Counted from the first letter of the stretch, positions 21,352-31,960 are shown. The stretch: 64,000 nt of DNA from Catonia carolina (GCA_035578175.1 JAQMRL010000006.1:23471506-23535505); one strand, 5' to 3'. Made by a program: numbers and translations. Notes: generated from the letters alone by a model not told the origin.

Positions 21352-21480
21352 TCGTGATGAAAATGAGGTTATATTTATTGAGGTTAATTTTTTGTTTATT
21401 TCTAATGTTTTATTTCTAATATTAGGTTATATTGTTCATTATTTGCATTGGCAAGAGAAAGTAGTGTAAGTGTTTATACC
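21352..21480 (-). repeat. TG1 fragment f
   Basis: Terminal ~130 bp of TG1 in reverse orientation: GAGGTTAATTTTTTGTTTAT, GCATTGGCAAGAGAAAGTAG, TGTAAGTGTTTATACCA. Confidence 0.65.
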
Positions 21481-21484
21481 ATAC

Positions 21485-22309
21485 TTTAAAAAGTTAAATA
21501 TTCAAATTTTAGAAGAATCTTAAGAACTTTTGTAAATCTGTGTACTTTTTACGGGCCCTTGATTTGAAGAGTGTTTCATATATTTAATTGCGTACAGTTA
21601 CTTCATTAAGCATTTTTGAAGCGATAATATAAGTGAAGCAAAATACATTTTCACAAAATTTTTACGTCTATAATCATAATACAAGAACAGAATTTGCAGG
21701 TTTTGTAGGTGCGCTAACAGAGTGCGGAGCGTCTTACAGATAAGACTTTAATTTCCCTCTGAATATGGAAAAGAGGTAGTCGAAAATTAATGCCTAACTA
21801 TGTCTTATAGGACTTTTTACTCAGGTATTGAATATTCCTCTCTGTGTGGTTAATTAATACAATCATCGTGCTTTGCGTGGGCGTTTGGTTACGGCTCGTA
21901 ATATTCTAATAAAATGTCGGAAGTGCTAACAACTACTTGTTTTCATCTTCTGACAGTTTGTATAAAATCCGAGTTCTATTTTTGTTTCAAACAAAATTTG
22001 AGAACAAAATTTAGACTACACATGAATGATAATTTTACCAATGTAAATATTGTTTTATAACAGTAACTTATTTATGATAAATTTACATTTCGGAGAAAAT
22101 TACACCTCAGTATTTTCTATTTACTGTTAATGAATGTATTTATCTGTAATAAATATTTCATTGTAAGAAAATGTGTATTGTATAAAGTGCTATGTATTGC
22201 ACGATGATAATGAATAGCGATGAATGAAATGTTTTAAATAGGAATTCTCGGAAATCTAAACTAGTAGAAACGTTTGTTTTTATTTTGATTCATTGGTAGT
22301 AACTGTTAA
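21485..22309. other. No feature identified
   Basis: AT-rich spacer with no supported gene or repeat. Confidence 0.35.
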
Positions 22310-22640
22310 TTGCCATATTTCATTTCCCTTTGTCCGTCCGTCCGGTACACTCAGATGTCAGACACTACAAGAGATAGCAACACACGGTTTTAGGATTCGT
22401 AATCTATACAAAAAGTTAGTGGGCCTAGATTGGGTTTGAATTCCGGTTTGACCGAAAATGATCCAAAACAGGAAGTCAATAAATCAAAGTCGGAACTTGG
22501 AAACAAAAACAGTGCCATTAAATTCCTCTTAAAGATTAGATACAGAAATTACTAATAGTTTTGACGTAGGTCAAAGGTAAGCCGTTTTAAAAATTGCCAC
22601 CAGCCATGAGACGCGTCAAGAAAGGACGCGTCTCATGAAA
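22310..22640. repeat. Repeat Y with a 13-bp perfect hairpin
   Basis: Contains TTTGTCCGTCCGTCCG, CAGATGTCAGACACTACAAG and GGTTTTAGGATTCGTAATC. It ends in a perfect hairpin: CATGAGACGCGTC at 22605-22617, a 7-base loop, and GACGCGTCTCATG at 22625-22637. Confidence 0.7.
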
Positions 22641-22924
22641 GGGATTTTTATGATTACATTACAAGGGTTTGTATCCGACAAGTACACGCAACGTATTATG
22701 CCGGTTAAGATATCAATTAAATTTGAAGCACGCTTCATAGCACCACTAAATTGAGTGCAAAAAGTTTGGTTCGGCTTGCTTGTGGAGCGAAGTCGGTCAA
22801 AATGTTGTGTCATGATTCGTGTAATTTTATTGGTGTGCTATTCAACCATTCGGTGTTCCAGAGTTTTTATTTAATTTTGTTTTAGCGACTTGTAGTGGCT
22901 TGTTTAACGTTTAGTTTTTGTTGA

Positions 22925-23062
22925 TTGTTAAAACAGGAAATTTTTTGGTGACAATTTTAAAATTGTCATCTATAATTTTGTTTTGTCCGTCCGTCTGTCA
23001 CAAACAAATGTCAGAAACTACAAGAGATAGCAACAAACGGTTTTCGGATTCGTAATATAAAA
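22925..23062 (+). repeat. Repeat Y fragment
   Basis: GGTGACAATTTTAAAATTGTC, TTGTCCGTCCGTCTGTC, AGAAACTACAAGAGATAGCA and CAAACGGTTTTCGGATTCG, as in the other Y copies; it abuts the LINE fragment beginning about 23063. Confidence 0.65.
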
Positions 23063-23480
23063 AACGGAAGTAAAACGTGGGTGATAGGGGCTGTAGAAAG
23101 GAAGAGGATAAAATATTTTGAAATGTGGTGTTATAGGAAAATGTTAAAGATTAGGTGGGTGAACAAATTAAGTAATTTAGAGGTTCTTAGGCGAGTGGAT
23201 GAAAAAAGAAGTATATGGAAGCATCTTACCAGAAGAAGAGATAGGCTGGTGGGGCATATCTTAAGACATCCAGGTATTGGTCTATCAATAATAGAGGGTT
23301 ATATTGAGGGAGTGAGTTGTAGGGAGAGGCAAAGGTTAGATGTTCGAATATATAAAGCAAATTACAAAAGATGTAGGATGTTACAGGTATGAAGTATAAA
23401 GGTATGTAGATATGAAACGACTTGCGCAAGATAGAACAGCTTGGAGAACTGCATTAAACCAGTCGAGAGACTGTAGACAA
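23063..23480 (+). pseudogene. LINE ORF2 C-terminal fragment (RTE-like, family with CGAGAGACTG 3' end)
   Basis: The frame 23081-23392 reads IGAVERKRIKYFEMWCYRKM, LKIRWVNKLSNLEVLRRV, then IWKHLTRRRDRLVGHILRHPG. This is the C-terminal thumb/CCHC-less tail also seen in the intact RTE copies (FEMWCYRRILKIQWVQKV). The copy ends GCTTGGAGAACTGCATTAAA, then CAGTCGAGAGACTG. The same 3' end recurs, in reverse, at 36195, 54053 and 61690, so these are 5'-truncated copies of one family. The N-terminal endonuclease and catalytic FADD are absent. Confidence 0.8.
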
Positions 23481-23835
23481 AAAAATAAGTGAGCACGGAT
23501 TGAGTTTGAAGTTTCCGTTTTGAACAAAAGTGGCAAAAAAATGGAAGTCAAGAAATCAAAGTTGGAATTTGGAAACAAAAATATGTAGTGGCATTTGATT
23601 CCTCTTAAAGAATAGATACAGAAATCATTAGGTATGAAGTTCCGGTTTTGACTGGATGTGGCCCGAAACCGGAAGTAAAGCAAACAAATTAATGTGGAAA
23701 CAAAAATAGTGTCATTTAATTCCTCTTAAAGAGTTGATAAAGTAATCACTAATGGTTTTTGCCATAAGTCAAAGGTAAGCCTTTTTCAAAATTGCCACCA
23801 GTCATGAGACGCGTCTCTCATGAAAGCGATTTTCC
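23481..23835. repeat. Repeat Y copy
   Basis: Two successive Y-like segments (TTTGAAGTTCCGGTTTTGA at both ends, ATTCCTCTTAAAGA twice), ending in the imperfect palindrome CATGAGACGCGTCTCTCATG at 23803-23822. Confidence 0.65.
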
Positions 23836-24550
23836 AGTTTGCAGATAAAATTCTTTAAAAATTTCAAGCTTTAGGAATATTTATTGGTTTTTGAGTTGTT
23901 AGTTTGGATTGGTTATACGACGTATGGGTTCTATACTATAAAAGGGATTCGAACTGAATCTTTTAACTTCTTTATTAAGAACGCAAACTAATGCTCTCAA
24001 TTAATATGACAATAACAACTGTTTTATAGCTTTTATCTATGTCAGTCAGTTTTACAAAAATATAAAAAAATTTTTATCAAAATGGGAACTTAATTGATAA
24101 AGATTATAACAGTTCTATAACATAAACTATTAAGGTCGTAGTTTTTATTTTTATTACAAACTTTGTATAATGGCGTATAAATTTTTATGCAGTCAACGTC
24201 ATAGAATCATTGTTGGTTTGCAACTTCTTACTTTGTGCTGCTAAAACATTTTGAATGCGATCGGATTTTGACCTAATTTTTCAGTCTCCATAATGATATT
24301 TTTGAAACTGGTGCTTAATGTGTACCATATTCGTATAGTTACTACTGTATTTGTAAAATTAGAATAATTACTAATATAGCCTAATTACTTGAATATTAAT
24401 TTTCAAGTAATTTGAAGTATCCACTCTCATTATTCTATTCATGTGAAATTAATTCTAATAGTCCTTATTAAAATAATTCTGATAGAAGTTTTTAAATAAT
24501 AGTCTACACATCTTATTAATACAGCGATCTTAAATTAAGATTGCTATACT
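23836..24550. other. No feature identified
   Basis: AT-rich; no frame, boxes or repeat ends. Confidence 0.35.
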
Positions 24551-24883
24551 ATAAAAATACCCACCGGGTTGGTCTAGTGGTAATGACCTCGGATCGAGTC
24601 AATTGTTTAACAGCTGGTTTTTTGAGACGAAAGTTCCTTGGTTCAAATCCTAGTAAAGGTAGTTATTTTCATACAGATTTGAATACTAGAAAGTAGTTAC
24701 CGGTATACTTTGATGGTTGGGGTTCAATTAACCATACTTTCTCAGTAGTGGTAGGCCTGATTCTGTACAATACTACACCTCATTGACACGTCATACATAT
24801 TGTCCTCATTTCATTAGGTTATGGGATTGTTTATTGTTCTAAATTATACAGATTGCAACGTACACACATTAGGGATAAAAATA
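24551..24883 (+). repeat. SINE-A copy
   Basis: Head from 24560 (CCCACCGGGTTGGTCTAGTG), B box GGTTCAAATCC, body through GGTTCAATTAACCATACTTT, end ATTAGGGATAAAAATA. ATAAAAATA stands on both sides and may be the target duplication, though it overlaps the A-rich tail. Confidence 0.8.
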
Positions 24884-25004
24884 TAATTAGACTATGGAAA
24901 ATTTTAGTTTTCCTTTAATTTATTATTTAATTAATATTTAGTATTATTTAATTTTTATTTTTCCGATTCTAAAAATAAGAGGGATTTTTATATTTTCTTG
25001 TCCT

Positions 25005-25842
25005 ATGAAATGTAGGTAAGAAAAGTTATTTTCATGTCAATATTTTTTGAAATCGAATCTGCACTGAAAATACAAGTTTTTACTGGCCCCCAGAGCCCAA
25101 AGAACTTTTTTTTTTACCGATTAGTGAGTGTGTCTATAATGTGAACAAAATAACTCAAAAACCGAAAACCGTACAAACTTGAAACTTGGAACTTAAGTTA
25201 GTTATAAAAAGGGAATCGGACACGAAAAGTTTCATTAAAATCGGTTAACCGAAAGTAGTAGTTTATTCGTGATTTTTTTTTGTTGCAATTTTCTCAAAAA
25301 CGACTTTTATAATTATTTTTTAAAAATCGTCTACATTTTTAATGCTCTGCAAAATAGCGTAAGTGGTATGTTTGCTGAAATTCGTGGCGGAAGGGAGGCT
25401 GTAATCTCGTAGTAAAATATGGATTTTTAAGACTTTGGCTTTAATAAATACACATTTTAGGAAAAAGTTTATAATTAAGGTCAAAGAAAATTAAAAAGAC
25501 CTGACAACTTTGATTTCAAGCGTCGTTTTCTACAGAGCGTCAATAAGTTAATTTATTAATATTTAATATTCTACAATTTAATAATAGTTTTAATATTCAT
25601 AAGCCACAAAGAATTTACAGCTGTTACAAAACGCATTTTTCAAAAAAACCAAGGCAGTAATTTTGAAATTTTAACAATCTTTACACATTTTTTCCCTAAA
25701 AAACATTTTTGTGTTACTGATGCTCTTTCTCAAAAGAGCAATTCATGTAGGGTCTTTCAATCATAATTAAAATTAGGTTATGGTTTGCATATTTAAAAAG
25801 GCAGTAGAAAGTCGTGTGAGTGTTTCATACCAAATTTTTCAC
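25005..25842 (-). repeat. TG1 repeat copy g
   Basis: Reverse orientation. TTTTCTTGTCCTATGAAAT at the left and GAAAGTCGTGTGAGTGTTTC at the right, with CCCCCAGAGCCC, GTACAAACTTGAAACTTGGA and AAATTAGGTTATGGTTTGC between. The AC/GT tract is short in this copy. Confidence 0.7.
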
Positions 25843-25844
25843 CT

Positions 25845-26685
25845 TCATTCATCATCACAATCATCATTGTATTTAATAAAGAACAACATTAATAAAGAGA
25901 ACATAAATTTCAGTTTCAAATTTAGGAGAATTTAAATTTTAATATAATTTCATTAGTGTGTATTTTTAATTATTATGAATAAACTTATTAAATTTATATT
26001 ATTTATATACGTATGCAATCTATGTACGATGAATCTCAAAAACGCAGGAGTAAGTAAATTAAAATTTTATGGTTTCATCTTAAAATCACTGAGGTTGGTT
26101 TAAAGGTCTTTATATTTTTGGGTGTATACTGAAAATAAAATATAGACTACTTTTGAATTTACGTCATCTGATCAATTTAACAATTTAGAGCGTGTAGTCA
26201 GTAGATTTACCAAATTCTATTTAAAGTTTACTCTTTTGATTACACTTACCAATTTCATTTTTGAAAGTATTGGATGATACTGGGTAATTAAAAATTCAAC
26301 TTCAATCTCTTGGAGGCTGATTTTATTGGTATTAATAAAAATAAAATTTTGTAGGCTACAAAATATATGTGTCCGAAAACGCTTCTTTAATGAGTTACGA
26401 GCTGGTGAAAGATTTCACCCGGAATTTAGTTACCTGGTTGAAATAAGACCGTAATGAAATTTTCAAGGCTTTAATTAAGAAATAAATTTGCTGAGACTAC
26501 CTTATTGTTTTTAACCTGATAAATTTCATAAAATGGATCTTAGAAGTGCATTTTCTACAGTTTTAAAAATATCTGACGTAAAACATATAAACTGCCAAAT
26601 ATAACTATATAATGTTTTAGATTTATTTTCAGATCAGGCATAATTATAAGAGATACAGTCTGGGATCCATTCTATTAATTTTTTT
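25845..26685. other. No feature identified
   Basis: AT-rich spacer, no frame longer than about 60 codons, no repeat relationship recognised. Confidence 0.35.
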
Positions 26686-26689
26686 TTTG

Positions 26690-26865
26690 GCCGGCCCGTT
26701 GGCGTAGTGGTTAGCGCAACTGGCTCCTACGCCGGGGTCCCGGGTTCGATTCCTGGTCAGGACTGGCATATTTTCATCACTTATTTTCATTTATCACCCT
26801 TCTCACCGTCTGCATAAGCAGTAATTGCAAAGCAGTCGAACGTTAAACAAAAAAAAAAACATTAT
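26690..26865 (+). repeat. SINE-B copy
   Basis: Head GTTGGCGTAGTGGTTAGCGC (A box) and CCGGGTTCGATTCCTGG (B box). The tail reads CTCACCGTCTGCATAAGCAG and ends CGAACGTTAAACAAAAAAAA. This is the cleanest head of the family, but its 5' and 3' tRNA ends do not pair, so it is not a tRNA gene. Confidence 0.85.
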
Positions 26866-26869
26866 AATT

Positions 26870-28150
26870 AAAAGTTAAAACCATAAGGTTTACTACCAAG
26901 TCGTCTCTAATTAAACCCTTGAAAATATTATTGTGGCCTCATTTCACCGTGGTTATTAAAGTCGGAAAAAATATTTCGCTAGCCGTAACTTACTAACGAA
27001 GCGGTTCCAGATTTATGTTATAATGAACATTTTTCCTTATTTTTAACTACAAAATAAGCCTCCGAGAGATGTTATTGAATTTTGATTCACTCTATAAAAT
27101 TATAGTCTATCGTAATTTAGTAAACTGCAGTTAACAAACAACCATCTTTAAGAAACTCATCTTACCTACTTGATAAAAACACTAAGGGGCTCAACCCAAT
27201 TAAAACTTTGAAAATTGTAAAGAAATTTTTCTGAAAATGTTTTAGGAATTTTGTTTTATATCTCAAACTTTGAAATATTAGGCTAATCGAATAAATATTT
27301 TTATTGAAATTTGTAGGTATAGAGATACTTTCAAAGTTCTGAGAAACTAACTTTTTTTTGACCGCTTACTTTTGCAGCAGTAAATTTATTTTACATTAAA
27401 TTATATAAGTAGTTCTACTTCAAAAAACTCGCGTATAAAAAATAAATTATCATAAATAAATAATCTGTAAGAAAAATAGAAAATGTAATTCGAAGATACT
27501 TATAATTTAGTGTAAATTAAAATCTATAAATTTTTGAGAATTAAGGTACATACCTTGATTTTTCTTAATCAATGAAATTATTAATTTTGTATTTTATTAT
27601 TTCACTAAAAAATTAATAGTTTTACTAAATTTATTTTGCCTTTTCACTAGATATATCACGTTGAGAACGTACCGTACGCTATAGAAGCGGCGTTGGAACT
27701 GATTTTGAATTTAATAAAACGCGGGGGCCATATCGTACCATTGTTGCCAACTTTATAATGGAAAAGTACCTTCACTTTTTTTCTTAATTTATTATAAGTG
27801 ATTTATTATTTTATTTATTTACTTTTTCCTGCACCAATAGTGAATTATAAAAAAAAGTTTTTTAAAATTATTTTAGTTTTTTAATTTTTGACTTATTTAA
27901 AAAGTGTACATCAATTCCACTCAACTGGTGATGATATTATTCGTAATTTTTATTTAATAGATTTTTCAAGTTTTTTTTACATTAAAAATTATTTAAATAA
28001 CACTTAAACCTTATACAAAGCTACAGAAAATGGAGTTTAAAGAAAAATGAAACAATATGCTCATAATTATGGTACATTTAAATTTTCCATTTAAATATTA
28101 ATCAATTTTTCACAAATTTCAACAACATAATAAAACTATAAATTCCACAG
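26870..28150. other. No gene identified
   Basis: Mostly A/T. A brief less A/T-rich island at about 27655-27735 (GAACGTACCGTACGCTATAG, GGCGTTGG, CGCGGGGGCC) stands out, but it has no frame or motif I can interpret. Confidence 0.3.
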
Positions 28151-28178
28151 GCTCTTCTTCTTCTTAAAGTTCCATCTC

Positions 28179-30284
28179 CTATCGGAGGTTGGATATCATA
28201 ATGGCTATGGTCACTTTGCTGGCTGCCGCTCTGAATAGTTGCAATGAACTACAGTTGAACCATTCTCTAAGATTCCGCAGCCAGGAGATGCGTCTTCTTC
28301 CTACGTCTCTTCTTCCTCGGATCCTTCCCTGCATAATAATTCTCAGCAACTCATATTTTTCTCCTCTGGTTATGTGACCCAAATATTCTAGTTTTCCTGT
28401 TTTTATACTTTTCATAACTTCTAACTCCTTATTTAAACGTCGGAGCACCTCAACATTGGTAACCTTTTGGACCCACTGAATTTTCAATATTCTCCTGTAA
28501 CACCACATTTCGAACGCTTCTATCTTCTTTATGTGTTGTTTCTTCAATGTCCAAGCTTCCATTCCATATAGTATGATAGAAAATACATAACATCTTAGAG
28601 CCCTCAATCTGAGAGGCAACTGAAGGTCTTTGTTTGTTAGCATTGTCTTCAATTTTATGAATGCTTGCCTTGCAGTTTCAATTCGTACTTTAATTTCTTT
28701 ACTTTGGTTATTCTTGCCATCAACCCAGGTTCCCAGATATTTGTATGTCTCTACTTTTTCTATTTGGGTTTGCTCTATTGTTAATGTTTCATTTCCATGT
28801 TCTGCTTTCGAGACAATCATAAATTTAGTCTTTTTCTCATTTATTCTAAGTCCATATCCAATGCAATGATCGTTAATTCTATTCACCAACTCTTGCAGCG
28901 ATTCCAGGGTGTCTGCCATCACAACGGTGTCATCAGCGAATCTTATGTTATTTACTATCCTTCCACCCACAGAGATTCCATCACTCAGTTCTGTTATGGC
29001 TTCTTGAAATATGGCTTCACTATACATGTTGAACAGTAGTGGCGACAAAACACAACCCTGTCTTACTCCTCTCTTTACATCAATATTCTCGGACTTTTGT
29101 TCTTCGACCTTTATATTGGCCTTTTGATTCCAATACAGATTGATGATGATTCGCAAATCTCGTCTGTCTATATTTTTGTTTTTCAATAATTCTATTAGTT
29201 TTTCATGTCGGACCCTGTCAAATGCTTTTTCAAAATCAATGAAACAGGCATATATATCGATGTTCATATCTAAGCATCTTTGAGAAAGGACATTAAAAGC
29301 AAACAATGCCTCTCTTGTTCCCAGTCCTCTGCGGAACCCAAATTGAGTATCGTCCATATCATCTTCTAAGTTTCTATATAATCTTCCATGAATTACCTTC
29401 AGAAATATTTTAAGGGTATGGCTTATTAGTGATATTGTCCTATAGTCTGAACAATCTTTGGCATATATTGTCTTTGGTATTGCTACAAAGGTAGAAACCA
29501 GCCATTCCTGTGGTATTTGTCCGGTTTTATAGACTTCATTAAACAGATCCAGCAGTATATGTAGAGTTTCATCATCCAGGCATTTCAATAATTCCGCAGG
29601 TATTTCGTCTGGACCTACAGCTTTTCCGTTTTTTGCATTTCGTACTGCCTGTTTGATTTCCTCCATCATGATCTCCGGTCCCGTTTCACTGTCAATTTCT
29701 TCCGGTTCTTGACGATTATCCTCAAACAGGTCTGTTATGTATGTCTTCCACTTATTCAATTTCTCTTTGACCTCTATAATAATTTTTCCATTATTGTCTT
29801 TAAGAAGACCATCTTTCCTTTTTCTCTGTGTATTTGTCATTTCCTTTATTTTCTTATGCATGTTGAAGCTATCATACTTTTTAGCATATTCCTCTATTTC
29901 ACTGCACTGATTTGTAAGCCAGGTGGATTTTGCCTCTTTTTTTTTCTCTCTTATCAATCTCTGTGTTTCCTTGTATTCTGCCTTATTCCTGCCTTTATAC
30001 TTCCTTCTTTCCCCCATTAGCTCTAGGATTTCTGAAGTCATCCATCTCTGTTTTTTTCTTATTTGTGTCTGCAATATCTTCTTGCCTGTCTTTACCAAGG
30101 TCTTCTGTATAATGCTCCATTTGTCATCAACATCTGTCGCCTTCATCACATCTTGTTTTCTTTCCTTTAAGTTACCATTTATTTCTTTTTCCAAACTCTG
30201 GCGTATAGGTTCTTCTTTTATCCTTGAGACATCGAACCGTGGTATATTTGATTGTTTTCGAATCTTCTTCAATTTTATCTGCAT
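28179..30284 (-). CDS. RTE LINE reverse transcriptase part of ORF2 (copy 1)
   Basis: A 701-codon uninterrupted frame. Reverse transcriptase blocks in order: FVAIPK (266-271), DYRTISLISHTLKIFLKV (280-297), QFGFRRG (314-320), motif A FIDFEKAFD with its Asp at about 350, motif B RGVRQGCVLSPLLFNMY (405-421), catalytic FADD (449-452), INEKKTKFM (481-489) and YKYLG (514-518). A basic C-terminal tail follows (FEMWCYRRILKIQWV, then RGRRDVGRRR), ending SNLR. It would reverse-transcribe element RNA at a nicked target. The apparent start Met is internal: in copy 2 this frame is continuous with the endonuclease, and a 5-bp deletion near 30333 separates the two here. Catalytic residues are all present, so the domain looks recently active. 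Confidence 0.9.
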   Translation of the reverse strand: MQIKLKKIRKQSNIPRFDVSRIKEEPIRQSLEKEINGNLKERKQDVMKATDVDDKWSIIQKTLVKTGKKILQTQIRKKQRWMTSEILELMGERRKYKGRNKAEYKETQRLIREKKKEAKSTWLTNQCSEIEEYAKKYDSFNMHKKIKEMTNTQRKRKDGLLKDNNGKIIIEVKEKLNKWKTYITDLFEDNRQEPEEIDSETGPEIMMEEIKQAVRNAKNGKAVGPDEIPAELLKCLDDETLHILLDLFNEVYKTGQIPQEWLVSTFVAIPKTIYAKDCSDYRTISLISHTLKIFLKVIHGRLYRNLEDDMDDTQFGFRRGLGTREALFAFNVLSQRCLDMNIDIYACFIDFEKAFDRVRHEKLIELLKNKNIDRRDLRIIINLYWNQKANIKVEEQKSENIDVKRGVRQGCVLSPLLFNMYSEAIFQEAITELSDGISVGGRIVNNIRFADDTVVMADTLESLQELVNRINDHCIGYGLRINEKKTKFMIVSKAEHGNETLTIEQTQIEKVETYKYLGTWVDGKNNQSKEIKVRIETARQAFIKLKTMLTNKDLQLPLRLRALRCYVFSIILYGMEAWTLKKQHIKKIEAFEMWCYRRILKIQWVQKVTNVEVLRRLNKELEVMKSIKTGKLEYLGHITRGEKYELLRIIMQGRIRGRRDVGRRRISWLRNLREWFNCSSLQLFRAAASKVTIAIMISNLR

Positions 30285-30318
30285 AACACTTACTAATGGA
30301 TTATGATCTGAATTTATG

Positions 30319-31197
30319 TCAGCTCCTGGGTATCACAGACTTTATCATGTTTTTATATCTGGATTTTATTAAAATGTAGTCTATCTGATTTCTAACAATG
30401 TGATCCTCTGCATCCGCAGGTGATTTCCAAGTATAAAGTCTTCTGTTAGGCAATTTAAATATTGTATTCATTACTACCAGCTCCTCACTTTGGCAGAATT
30501 CGACAAGTCTGCCCCCCCTCTCATTTCTTTCTCCCAAGCCAAACTCCCCCACACATCCATCCACTTTTCCCCTTCCAATCTTGGCGTTGAAATCACCCAT
30601 TACCAACAATATGTCATCTTTTTTTGTGGATCTTATGATTTCGTTCAATTGCATATAGAACCTTTCTATCTCTGTCTCATCTTTGTCGGCAGTAGGTGCG
30701 TATATTTGGACAACGTTTATCTTTTTAGAGAATGTCTGTAGCTGGATCATCATTAATCTCTCCGAGTAGGGGGTAAAACCAACAACCGATTTATTTGTCT
30801 CTTGGTCCACAAGTATGGCAACTCCATATCGATGTCTTGGATCATTGTTACCAACATAATACATCATGCCATTGTTTGTGGCTAGTTTTCCTGAATCCGG
30901 CCATTGAACATCGCTGATACCGAGTATATTTATCTTAAGGCGATCCATTTCAGCTATTAGGTTATCTAGCTTACCCGGTTGATATAAACTCTTCACGTTC
31001 CATGTGGCCAGTCTTAGGGTTCGTCCTTTTTCTATTTTTTCTAAACCAATGGTTTTCCTGGTTCCTTTCTGCTTATGAGGATTTCGCTTGCTGACGACCT
31101 GAGAGGCCTCATATTCTTCAAGTGTACCTCCCCTGCCGGATCTTGGTTTCCGACTCCCATGATCAGTAAGGTATCTATGAGTTTTTGTAAATGCCAT
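30319..31197 (-). CDS. RTE LINE AP-endonuclease part of ORF2 (copy 1), truncated by frameshift
   Basis: A 292-codon frame. APE-type endonuclease blocks: RLATWNVKSL (Asn, about residue 66), GISDVQW (about 95, where most relatives have Glu rather than Asp), VVQIYAPT, VMGDFNAKIG (the Asp-Phe-Asn core, about 200) and NQIDYILI. The last block, SDHNPLV, falls after the frameshift: here the frame ends SVIPRS-stop, while copy 2 continues RTYPGADINSDHNPLV. ATG at 31197 is preceded in frame by TAG nine bases upstream, so it is a plausible start. The N-terminal ~55 residues are basic. The protein nicks target DNA to prime reverse transcription. The 5-bp deletion separates nuclease from polymerase, so this copy should be dead unless frameshifting occurs. 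Confidence 0.85.
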   Translation of the reverse strand: MAFTKTHRYLTDHGSRKPRSGRGGTLEEYEASQVVSKRNPHKQKGTRKTIGLEKIEKGRTLRLATWNVKSLYQPGKLDNLIAEMDRLKINILGISDVQWPDSGKLATNNGMMYYVGNNDPRHRYGVAILVDQETNKSVVGFTPYSERLMMIQLQTFSKKINVVQIYAPTADKDETEIERFYMQLNEIIRSTKKDDILLVMGDFNAKIGRGKVDGCVGEFGLGERNERGGRLVEFCQSEELVVMNTIFKLPNRRLYTWKSPADAEDHIVRNQIDYILIKSRYKNMIKSVIPRS

Positions 31198-31760
31198 TTT
31201 GATTTTCTAGGAATGTCATTGGAGACCTTTAATACGGTGGTTTTCCGTTCCCTTCCGTATCCTTATGCCTTTGACTACTTCATTGGTTCATCTGCCTTCA
31301 GGGCTAATTTCTTAACCCTAGGACAAAAGGGTGCCCTACCATTTACCAACTCGTCCGCCCTAAGCCGTTGGTCAGTAAATGAAAGATTGCTTATACCGGC
31401 AATCAATCGGTGTTCGCATACAGACACATGCAATGGTGACTTTATACTAACCCTAAAATCTGGGCTGCCACTTCCGTCATTCAAGCTGTTCTGGAGACAC
31501 TCTCCTTCGCCATGTCTGCCGTTGTGGTCTTCACCCGTATCCCTGGGTAGGGGTCCGTGTTATACCCCACAGAACTGGGTCCCTACCTGAACTTGGCCAC
31601 CTATTCACTCCGGCCTACCTGAGTGAGAGGTGCCCACCTCCGCGACTTGGACGCGCCAGGTAAGAATTCCTCATGTGGGTATCAGAGAAGGGAGCTCTGA
31701 TTCCCCATGAGGCGGGTTAATGAGCATGTTTGGTCCATGCCCAAAGGCAGTCAGTGCTAA
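31198..31760 (-). promoter_or_regulatory. 5' region of RTE LINE with AUG-less open frame and strong hairpin
   Basis: Clearly less A/T-rich than its surroundings. On the minus strand the frame 31614-31275 (113 codons with its stop) is open but has no ATG until MK just before its stop; it contains GSGSPDFRVSIKSPLHVSV and RLRADELVNGRAPFC. Further 5' a stem-loop at 31669-31712 pairs CCTCATG/CATGAGG, GGG/CCC and ATCAGA/TCTGAT. Known: many RTE and R2 elements carry 5' self-cleaving HDV-like ribozymes or a small first ORF. Whether this is either is inference. Confidence 0.5.
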
Positions 31761-31784
31761 ATTGGTGAAAAATTTCTAAATTCT

Positions 31785-31890
31785 CATCGCGTTGGTCCAG
31801 TGGTGAAGCGTCGTCACGAGTCTGGTGTTTGACAGCTGATGAACGGAGACGAAGGTTCCATGATTCAAGTCCTAGTAATATAAACCTTAA
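31785..31890 (+). repeat. SINE-A variant head
   Basis: GCGTTGGTCCAGTGGTGAAG (A-box region), TGACAGCTGATGAACGGAGA and GATTCAAGTCCTAGTAA (B-box region). The SINE-A body is missing; TG1 sequence follows directly. Confidence 0.65.
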
Positions 31891-31892
31891 CA

Positions 31893-31929
31893 CGAATTTC
31901 TCTAGATATTCTGTTCACACGCGTGCGCG

Positions 31930-31960
<31 letters not shown>

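Larger units (their letters stand above)
28153..31760 (-). mobile_element. RTE-type LINE, near full length (copy 1)
   Basis: Minus-strand element of about 3.6 kb: a less A/T-rich 5' region (31760 to 31198), an endonuclease frame, a reverse transcriptase frame and a very short 3' UTR of about 12 bases, then (AAG)n. A short 3' UTR ending in a simple trinucleotide repeat instead of poly(A) is a known RTE trait. The 5' limit is set where SINE-A-like sequence begins. No convincing target duplication: TAAATTC occurs on both sides but is short. Confidence 0.8.

Noticed and set aside
26690..26770. tRNA gene candidates at the SINE heads (also 3428, 9097, 37500, 43401, 50383)
   Set aside because: A and B boxes are good, but the acceptor ends do not pair, the anticodon arms are distorted, and each is joined to a shared SINE body with A-rich end or target duplication.
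28189..31590. Many plus-strand open frames across the RTE LINE (and 44878-46995)
   Set aside because: They are the antisense shadow of the reverse transcriptase/endonuclease frames and recur identically over both LINE copies.
28141..31800. Target duplication TAAATTC around the long RTE copy
   Set aside because: Only seven A/T-rich bases, not adjacent to both element ends; likely chance.
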